DNA of 39,305 nucleotides from Prolixibacteraceae bacterium (lineage in GTDB: Bacteria; Bacteroidota; Bacteroidia; Bacteroidales; Prolixibacteraceae), in assembly GCA_027858715.1 (NCBI GenBank), contig JAQICD010000016.1, forward strand, positions 1 through 39,305. The letters are read 5' to 3'. This document shows, piece after piece, positions 33,267 through 39,305 of this stretch (its first letter is position 1; every line of letters starts with the position of its first letter). Under the pieces are notes generated by a model. That model was not told where the DNA came from, did no database searches, and was given only the letters and a program-made list of their open reading frames with translations. A program made the position numbers and the translations under genes.

Positions 33267-34468
33267 GTGAGATTAAAGAATAAACATATTGTACTGGGTA
33301 TAACCGGGAGTATAGCTGCTTACAAAGCAGCTGTACTTTTGCGTTGTCTGGTGAAAGAGGGTGCTGAAGTACAGGTTGTTATAACTCCTTCGGGAAAAGA
33401 ATTCATAACTCCAGTCACCCTTTCAGCCTTATCCGGGAAACCGGTGGTTAGTGAGTTTTTTGGCGCTAACGATGGCACATGGCACAGCCATGTCGATTTA
33501 GGACGCTGGGCCGATCTTATGCTAGTTGCCCCTGCAACTGCCTCGTCGATGGGGAAAATGGCAAATGCTATTGCCGACAACATGCTTATTACTACTTATT
33601 TGTCGATGAAATGCCCAGTGATGATTGCCCCGGCAATGGATCTTGATATGTACAAGCATCCGGCAAACTATGCCAATATCGAAAAGTTGCAATCGTATGG
33701 CAATATAATTGTTGAACCCGATTCGGGAGAACTGGCCAGCGGACTGGTTGGGAAAGGGCGTATGAAAGAGCCTGAACTTATAATGGACGAAGTTGTGCGC
33801 TTTTTCGAAAAAAAAAAGAATTAACCGGTAAAACTTTTCTTATAACTGCCGGTCCTACCCACGAGAAAATTGATCCTGTTAGATTTATTGGAAATTATTC
33901 ATCAGGTAAAATGGGATATGCCATTGCCGAAGAAATAACTCTGCGTGGAGGGCAGGTTATTCTCATTTCAGGTCCTGTCTCACTAAAACCTTCACATCCC
34001 GATATTCATTGTATTAGTGTAACTTCTGCCGAAGAAATGTATAATCAGGCAGTTAAGCATTTTGCAACGGTTAACGGAGCTATAATGGCTGCTGCTGTGG
34101 CCGATTACAGGCCAGCTAAACAGCAAGTTAAAAAAGTGAAGCGGAGTGATGATAAAATTAGTCTTGAAATGGTTGCCAATCCCGATATTGCTGCAAAACT
34201 AGGCACCTTGAAAACTAAGAATCAAATATTAGCCGGTTTTGCTCTAGAAACAAACGACGAAGAAATTAATGCGATATCGAAACTCAAGAAGAAAAATCTC
34301 GATTTTATTGTTTTAAATTCGCTAAACGATAAAGGTGCAGGCTTTCAAACCGACACCAATAAAATAACAATTATCGATGCACAAAATAAAAGAACAGTTT
34401 TTCAGTTAAAAACTAAGCAAGAAGTTGCAAAAGATATTGTTGATTATTTAATTGCCTGTGGTCTGTAA
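33267..34468 (+). CDS. coaBC: Bifunctional CoaBC (PPC decarboxylase / PPC synthetase), frame broken at a ten-A run
   Basis: The two halves of Dfp/CoaBC lie in different frames. The CoaC half (GTG 33267 to TAA 33824) has GITGSIAAYKA, His in WHSHVDL, PAMDLDMY and GKGRMKEP. The CoaB half reads on after a −1 shift: ELTGKTFLITAGPTHEKIDPV, FIGNYSSGKMGYAIAEE, AAVADYRP and FALET. The shift falls at A10 (33808-33817) followed by G, which in the zero frame contains A-AAA-AAG. With one extra A the gene would be a continuous ~400 codons, the normal length. The ATG at 33911 lies inside the CoaB domain and is not a real start. The pathway (pantothenate to CoA) is essential, so either the base is missing in the assembly or the full protein is made by ribosomal or transcriptional slippage. 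Confidence 0.85.
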
Positions 34469-34616
34469 CATAGTTGCCTTAATAAATAAACAATTTGAAC
34501 GAATGAAACGAGCATGATTCAAACGCGAACCACAACCACGAATGACTAAATGCGAGTTCCCCCGAAAAATCGGGGCAGGCTATGAGTCACCATTGAAAAA
34601 TTATTATTTTAGACGA
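34469..34616. other. Intergenic segment with a GC-rich hairpin
   Basis: Between coaBC and the DUF4835 gene. 34560-34565 CCCCGA pairs with 34570-34575 TCGGGG. The flanking bases 34495-34580 are richer in C and G than neighbouring gaps and carry short repeated pieces (ACGAATGA at 34500 and 34539), and could be a remnant of a dispersed repeat. A frame open from 34542 into the next gene lacks coding character. Confidence 0.4.
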
Positions 34617-35525
34617 ATGAAAAAGATACTGTTTATATTGCTTGTTTTATTTTTTGTTCATAGTAGTTCTGCCCAGGAGCTGAGATGCAATATTAGTGTT
34701 AATGCCAGTAAGATAACAGGTGCCAATCGAAATGTTTTTCGTACCATGCAAATGGATTTGTATGAATTTATGAATAGTCGCAACTGGACTTCTCATAAAT
34801 ATTCAAATAACGAAAGAATCGTATGCAGTATAAACATTCAGCTTAACCGGCAAATATCGTCCGACGAATACGAAGGTATAATTACCGTACAGAGTAAACG
34901 CCCGGCTTATGGATCATCATACAAAACAACTGTACTAAATATTCGCGACGAAAGTTTTAGATGTAAATACCAGGAATATCAGTCGATTGAATTTGCCGAA
35001 ACTGGCAACAAAGATAATCTTACCAGTATTTTGGCTTTTTATGCTTATGTGATTTTAGGTTTCGATTATGATACATTTTCGCCTAATGGTGGAACAGAAT
35101 ATTTTCAGCGTGCCCGCGAAATAGTAAACGATGCTCAAAATTTTCCGAATACATATACTGGCTGGAGAGCATACGAATCGGATTATAACCGTTATTGGCT
35201 GGTTGAGAATGTGCTGAATAGCAGTTATTCAGATTATCGTGAGTGTTTGTATAAATATCATCGCGACGGGCTCGATGCCATGTCTGAGAGTGTTGAGGCG
35301 GGGAGAGCTGAAATTGCTGAGTCGTTAAGATTAATACAGAATGTATTTCGTGTACGTTCGAGACTTTATATTACCCAAATGTTTTTCGATGCAAAATCGA
35401 ATGAGATTGTAAATATATTTTCACAATCGTATCCCGATGAACAAGAGCGTGTTGTGAGAATTTTGTCTGAATGCGACCCTTCGAATGCGGGAAAATATGA
35501 AGCAATTACCAACAGCGAAAACTAA
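34617..35525 (+). CDS. DUF4835 family secreted protein (PorD-like)
   Basis: A 302-aa protein with a clear signal peptide (MKKILFILLVLFFVHSSSA, then Gln-Glu). The family is Bacteroidota-specific and its gene usually stands between coaBC and recN. Visible segments are LRCNISVNASKITGANRNVFRTMQ, DLYEFMNSRNWTSHKY, LAFYAYVILGFDYDTFSP and a helical C-terminal half ending with YPDEQERVVRILSECDPSNAGKY. Related proteins are called PorD in work on the type IX secretion system, but no other T9SS gene is in the window, so I only note the link. ATG at 34617 is chosen because it places the signal peptide at the N-terminus. Confidence 0.87.
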   Translation: MKKILFILLVLFFVHSSSAQELRCNISVNASKITGANRNVFRTMQMDLYEFMNSRNWTSHKYSNNERIVCSINIQLNRQISSDEYEGIITVQSKRPAYGSSYKTTVLNIRDESFRCKYQEYQSIEFAETGNKDNLTSILAFYAYVILGFDYDTFSPNGGTEYFQRAREIVNDAQNFPNTYTGWRAYESDYNRYWLVENVLNSSYSDYRECLYKYHRDGLDAMSESVEAGRAEIAESLRLIQNVFRVRSRLYITQMFFDAKSNEIVNIFSQSYPDEQERVVRILSECDPSNAGKYEAITNSEN

Positions 35526-35537
35526 TTTTGCAAAACA

Positions 35538-37202
35538 ATGTTAGCTAGCCTATCCATAAAAAATTATGCTATTATCAGCAACCTTGAAGTACGTTTCGAT
35601 CCGGGATTGTGTGTAATAACAGGCGAAACTGGGGCAGGTAAGTCGATAATACTGGGTGCCCTGGGGCTTATTTTGGGGCAGCGAGCCGACACATCAGTTT
35701 TGAATAACGAAAAAGGTAAGTGTGTGGTTGAAGGTCGCTTTATGGTTAACGATAAGATTTCAGAAAGGCTTTTGGCATTTTTTGAATTAAATGACCTTGA
35801 TTTTGAAGTGCCTGTCATTCTCCGTCGCGAAATTACACCGTCGGGTAAATCGCGGGCATTTATTAATGATACGCCTGTACAGTTAAGTGTGATGCGCGAT
35901 TTGGGGGTCAACTTGTTTGATATTCATTCGCAACATTCGAATCTCGAACTTGGTAACCGGCAGTTTCAACTTAATGTGGTTGATTGGTTCAGTTTAAATA
36001 GCCAGCTACTTGAAACGTACATGTCAGCATATAAAAAATATTGTGCGTTGCTCAAACAACGGGAGAATATAGCCGGAGCTGCCGAACAGTCGAAAGCTGA
36101 CCTTGACTACTATATATTTCAGTTTAAGCAAATTGATGAGGTTCAACTCAAAGAAGGCGAACAAGAAGAATTGGAGAATGAATCCGATCTTTTAACACAT
36201 TCCGAAGAAATAAAATCGGAACTTGGAAAAGCTTATCAGCTGCTCGATGGGGGCGAGTTCGATGTGTTATCGCAATTGAAAGAAGCCATTTCGGCAATGC
36301 AAAAGCTTTCGTCTTACTTTCACGAGTCAGAGTCGCTTTTGTCTCGATTAGACAGCCAATACATCGAATTGCAGGATGTAGCCGGCGAATGTGAGCGCCT
36401 GGCCGAAACAACCGAACACGATCCTAATCGTTTGGATGTGGTCACCGAACGCTTAAATCTCATTTATTCGCTGCAACAAAAACATAGGGTCGAAACGGTG
36501 ACAGAACTATTGACTCTGCGCGATTCATTCGACCAGAAAATACAAGCTGCCGAATCGTACGATGAGCAATTGTTATCGTTAGATAAGGAAATTGAAACTG
36601 CGAAAAAAGAAGTAGAAAAAATTGCGGAAGAACTACACAATGTACGTAAAAAGAACGTTCCAGAAATTACCCGCGAAATACAAGGATACCTTACTCAGCT
36701 TGGCATGCCAAATGCAAGTTTAATTATCGATATTCGTAAAAAGAACGATTATGGCTCACATGGAATCGATGATGTTTTCTTTCTTTTTTCGGCCAACAAG
36801 GGGGTTTCTCCTGAAGAAATTCACAAAGTTGCATCAGGCGGAGAACTTTCGAGGTTAATGCTGGCCATTAAAACTGTTGTGGCCAAATCGAAATCACTTC
36901 CTGCAATTATTTTTGATGAAATAGATACGGGTATTTCCGGAGAAATTGCTTCGAAAATGGGGAACATTTTATTCGAAATGTCGCAATATATGCAAGTGCT
37001 CAATATAACTCATCTTCCACAAATTGCTTCAAAAGGAACATCGCATTATAAAGTTTATAAAGAAGAAACTACAGCCGGTGTTGAAACCGGAATTTGTCAA
37101 CTTGAAAGTATTGAGCGTGTTGAGGAGATTGCCAAAATGCTTGGAGGCGACCCGCCACATGAAGCGGCTATAATAAATGCAAGAGCATTATTGGATATTT
37201 AG
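35538..37202 (+). CDS. recN: DNA repair protein RecN
   Basis: A 554-aa SMC-like ATPase of double-strand break repair. Walker A GETGAGKS is at 29-36; the long central coiled coil spans about residues 155-375; the ABC signature VASGGELSRLMLAIK and Walker B AIIFDEIDTGISGEIA follow in the C-terminal head, then the D-loop and the His of ITHLPQIAS. Length and order are normal for RecN. It starts 12 bases after the DUF4835 gene and closes the conserved bamD-to-recN block. No terminator hairpin is obvious after it. Confidence 0.97.
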   Translation: MLASLSIKNYAIISNLEVRFDPGLCVITGETGAGKSIILGALGLILGQRADTSVLNNEKGKCVVEGRFMVNDKISERLLAFFELNDLDFEVPVILRREITPSGKSRAFINDTPVQLSVMRDLGVNLFDIHSQHSNLELGNRQFQLNVVDWFSLNSQLLETYMSAYKKYCALLKQRENIAGAAEQSKADLDYYIFQFKQIDEVQLKEGEQEELENESDLLTHSEEIKSELGKAYQLLDGGEFDVLSQLKEAISAMQKLSSYFHESESLLSRLDSQYIELQDVAGECERLAETTEHDPNRLDVVTERLNLIYSLQQKHRVETVTELLTLRDSFDQKIQAAESYDEQLLSLDKEIETAKKEVEKIAEELHNVRKKNVPEITREIQGYLTQLGMPNASLIIDIRKKNDYGSHGIDDVFFLFSANKGVSPEEIHKVASGGELSRLMLAIKTVVAKSKSLPAIIFDEIDTGISGEIASKMGNILFEMSQYMQVLNITHLPQIASKGTSHYKVYKEETTAGVETGICQLESIERVEEIAKMLGGDPPHEAAIINARALLDI

Positions 37203-37248
37203 AACTATTTTTTTTTAATTGCTTGTTGTTAGTATTGATTAGTCATTT

Positions 37249-37600
37249 AAAAAAGAACTAATTACGAACAATGATCAACAGACCGAACTCAATTCTGAGA
37301 AGAAAAAAAAATCTAAAAGGTATTTTGACGTTGACGGACTCGTGTTTTGACCCGCGTCTATTATAATTGTGTTGTTTATTGCCGTAACGCTTATAGTTGG
37401 TGAGCCAATCAATCACTTTTTCAACTCACCTACAGTTCTTTTGTGCAGAACACTGGATCTTATGTTCAGAATTTTTTCCAAATGAGTTTCTGGACAGAAA
37501 CTTATCGCCAGTCGGACTGGCAAAGCAGCTAGACTGTTTTTTACTGGGCATGGTGGGTGAGTTGGTCGCCTTTTGTAGGTATGTTCATTGCCCGGATATT
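37249..37600 (+). pseudogene. BCCT family transporter remnant
   Basis: Two pieces of a betaine/choline/carnitine (BCCT) transporter are readable. From 37255 one frame gives KKKKSKRYFDVDGLVF, a TGA (37348-37350) where Trp is usual, then PASIIIVLFIAVTLIVGEP, the first membrane helix. From about 37475 another frame gives MSFWTETYRQSDWQSS, a TAG (37530-37532) again in place of Trp, then TVFYWAWWVSWSPFVGMFIAR, the BCCT signature in a membrane helix. A few hundred residues between and after the pieces are missing and no start codon remains. Clearly non-functional. It runs straight into a universal stress protein remnant. Confidence 0.75.
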
Positions 37601-38470
37601 CTTATAAAATATGCAAACTTTTTGGTGGATATGATTTCACCAAAGAAAATATATTTCCTGCATTTGTTGCAATCGTATGATTTGCCCGACGAAATTATTG
37701 AAGAATTACCAGAAATGGAGAAACCCCTGACAGAATTGATCCGCGAGGATTTGCAAGAAAAAATTGAAAAAGAATTCAAGTCGGTTGATGGGTTAATCGT
37801 CTCTGTTCATGTCGAAGAAGGTGTGAAGTCTGATACATTGCTTCAATTTACAAGGGATAAAAAAATTAATGTTATATCTTTTGGTAAAAAAGTAGGATAT
37901 ATTGGAGCCGGCTCATTACCTCGAAGAGTAATGCCATTAACACCTTCGTCGGTGTTACTGGTCAATACCTCTTCGGCTCTCAAACTCGATAAATTTTTGG
38001 TTCGGGTAGATTTCTCGAAAATGTCGGAAATTGCAATGAAAACTGCTACAATGCTGGCAAATCAGACTGATGCTAAAGTTTCTTCATTCCATGCGTGTAA
38101 AATTCCCATTAGTCATTTTCCACAGTACTCTCCTGAAGATGAAAAGCGTGGGAAGAGAAAATGACCAAAAATGGCAAAAAAAATATGAAAAGTTTATGAA
38201 TAAGTTGAATCTCAACTCTGAAGATATTCCTTGCACTTATGTTTATGATAAAAAATTCAACGAAGCACATTTATTGTATCATCATTGTCTGGTCAATAAC
38301 ATTGATTTGATTTTTATTGGATCAAAAATTAAATCGGAACTGGCTAATATTGTTCTGGATCGTACTTCGGAAGATCTGGCCGATGCTGAAAAAAATATGA
38401 ATGTACTTATAGTAAAAGACAGAAAACAAACATTGGGTTTTCTCGAAGCAATTTTCAAATTATCGTGTAT
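37600..38470 (+). pseudogene. Tandem universal stress protein remnant
   Basis: From about 37600 the frame reads ILIKYANFLVDMISPKKIYFLHLLQ, lacking the first strand of a universal stress protein, then a first domain ending GSLPRRVMPLTPSSVLLVNTSS and a second domain starting LDKFLVRVDFSKMSEIAMKTA. The frame breaks near 38150 (PEDEKRG then stop at 38162-38164) and continues after a −1 shift as RENDQKWQKKYEKFM, YVYDKKFNEAHLLYHHCLV and MNVLIVKDRKQTLG up to 38470, with no stop of its own. The N-terminal end is fused to BCCT debris, suggesting a deletion across two neighbouring osmotic/stress genes or a BCCT-USP fusion. Confidence 0.72.
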
Positions 38471-38971
38471 TTATTTGATTTCAGGAACGCCGGTCTTAGT
38501 TCTAGCGACCTTTTTAATAAGACCGTTTTCGTCGTATTCAAGTTTATCGACACATACACTTCGGCGGTATGGACCACCATTGGGTAAGCCTGCATCGTGA
38601 TAAATGAAATAATCGTTTCCTTTAAAATTCACAATTGCTTGGTGGTTGGTTGGTGAGTTTGGAAGTGTATCGTTAATAACTCCACGGTACGTCCAAGGGC
38701 CTGTAATACTTTTGCTGGTTGCATATTCTGTTCTCGACGGGTATCCTGCTGCATATGTCATATAGTAAGTGTCGTTTCGCTTGTGGATATATGGTGCTTC
38801 GAAAAAGTTGGTTAATCCTTCAATGTTTTCAACCTGTCCGTCGAGTTCAACCATATTGTCTTTTAGTTTAACTAAGCGTACTTCGCCCCACGATCCCTAG
38901 AAAAAATATACCTGTCCATCGTCGTCAACATAAACTGCCGGGTCAATATTCAATACAATTAAAGTACTTGT
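38471..38971 (-). pseudogene. Glycoside hydrolase family 43 remnant
   Basis: The C-terminal half of a GH43-type five-bladed propeller hydrolase. Before the ATG at 38854 the same frame reads NIDPAVYVDDDGQVYFF, a TAG (38897-38899) where Trp is usual, then GSWGEVRLVKLKDN. The intact 127-codon part has NFFEAPYIHKRNDTYYMTYAAG, with the general-acid Glu in EAP, and HQAIVNFKGNDYFIYHDAG. The N-terminal blade with the catalytic-base Asp is absent and an upstream TAA closes the frame at 38972-38974. GH43 enzymes cleave arabinose or xylose links in plant polysaccharides; this copy cannot be active. Confidence 0.75.
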
Positions 38972-39012
38972 TTATTCATCTTTTTTTATTTTACATTTCG
39001 TTTCTCTAAGGC

Positions 39013-39305
39013 TCACTCTACATAATAATTGCTCAGCGAATCGGTTTTAACAAATCCAAAAGCCTCGTACCATTCAGTTAACTTTGTGTTTTTTTCGCTA
39101 GCCTCAAGCGTAATTTTCTCGCATCCTTTTGCAAGTCCCAAATTACAGGCATGTTGCAGAAGTTTCCGGCCTATACCTTTGTCGCGAAAACAGGTAAAAC
39201 TGCAATTGAAAAAACACGGATGCTTCGGGCATGAAGATGCAATACCAGGATGCCAATGGCTTCTTTTTGTTTGCCTTTGCGTTGTTCGGCAATCCAAACT
39301 TCCTG
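39013..39305 (-). pseudogene. GNAT acetyltransferase, frameshifted and cut by the window edge
   Basis: On the minus strand one frame from the window end reads EVWIAEQRKGKQKEAIGILV, HARSIRVFSIAVLPVF, then leaves the coding frame near 39185-39192. The adjacent frame continues RDKGIGRKLLQHACNLG, the acetyl-CoA-binding motif A (R/Q-x-x-G-x-G/A), and CEKITLEASEKNTK, EWYEAFGFVKTDSLSNYYVE to TGA at 39013-39015. Joined they make a plausible GNAT N-acetyltransferase needing one extra base. The substrate is unknown and the N-terminus is outside the window. Confidence 0.7.

Noticed and set aside
33911-34468. Separate CoaB gene starting at ATG 33911
   Set aside because: The ATG lies inside the conserved FIGNYSSGKMGYA region; the 30 codons before it in the same frame also match CoaB, so the frame enters from the A10 run.
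38070-38600. 176-aa ORF as an independent gene
   Set aside because: Its middle is the second half of the universal stress protein and its end reads antisense through the GH43 remnant; the ATG lies inside the first half in another frame.
1-39305. tRNA, rRNA, CRISPR arrays, integrases, transposases
   Set aside because: None found on reading; no repeat-spacer pattern and no transposase or integrase motifs in any frame.

Overview
The window looks like a chromosomal stretch of a Bacteroidota member, probably of the Bacteroidales/Marinilabiliales type. The evidence is gene content and order (bamD-rpoZ-coaBC-DUF4835-recN, rsmD next to DUF3822, a Bacteroidetes-type omega subunit, S1 with an acidic N-terminal extension), near absence of Shine-Dalgarno sites, and several promoters of the Bacteroidetes form TTTG-N19-TAnnTTTG. 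It is AT-leaning, densely coding housekeeping DNA. I see no rRNA, tRNA, CRISPR array, prophage or intact insertion sequence.

Layout. 1-3.2 kb (minus): the end of a NuoF/HndC-like flavin subunit and its NuoE-like partner (a soluble NADH-linked, probably hydrogenase-type module), then ribH and a TPR membrane protein. 3.3-6.3 kb (plus): recF, DUF721, thioredoxin-like and thioesterase genes in an overlapping run, then a zeta-like kinase with a 53-aa partner, closed by a bidirectional terminator. 6.3-8.3 kb (minus): rsmD, DUF3822, a membrane-anchored unknown. 8.4-9.9 kb: RecD-like helicase. 10-13.4 kb (minus): rpsA, a STAS protein, rnz. 13.6-18.7 kb (plus): sugar-nucleotide genes (UDP-xylose synthase-like, rfbA, rfbC, rfbD, phosphohexomutase), without rfbB. 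18.8-23.3 kb (plus): NMO/FabK-like oxidoreductase; a poly-cysteine leader ORF followed by cysK-cysE; THUMP methyltransferase. 23.4-25.2 kb: BlaI/BlaR1-type regulatory pair. 25.3-28.5 kb: pepT, tilS, nth. 28.6-32 kb (minus): TPR lipoprotein-like secreted protein and an alpha-oxoamine synthase. 32-37.2 kb (plus): bamD, rpoZ, coaBC (frame-broken), DUF4835/PorD-like, recN. 37.2-39.3 kb: decayed genes (BCCT transporter, tandem universal stress protein, GH43, GNAT).

The most interesting item is a 24-codon ORF at 19933-20007 that ends in eight cysteine codons interrupted by one serine, directly before its stop and 79 bases before the cysteine biosynthesis pair cysK-cysE. It looks like a cysteine-sensing leader peptide. 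Second is coaBC, whose two halves are joined only by a -1 shift at a ten-A run that contains an A-AAA-AAG heptamer in the zero frame. Third is the toxin-like kinase and small-protein pair. The right end of the window is a graveyard in which single-base frame breaks and Trp-codon nonsense changes recur, so read quality there deserves a check.
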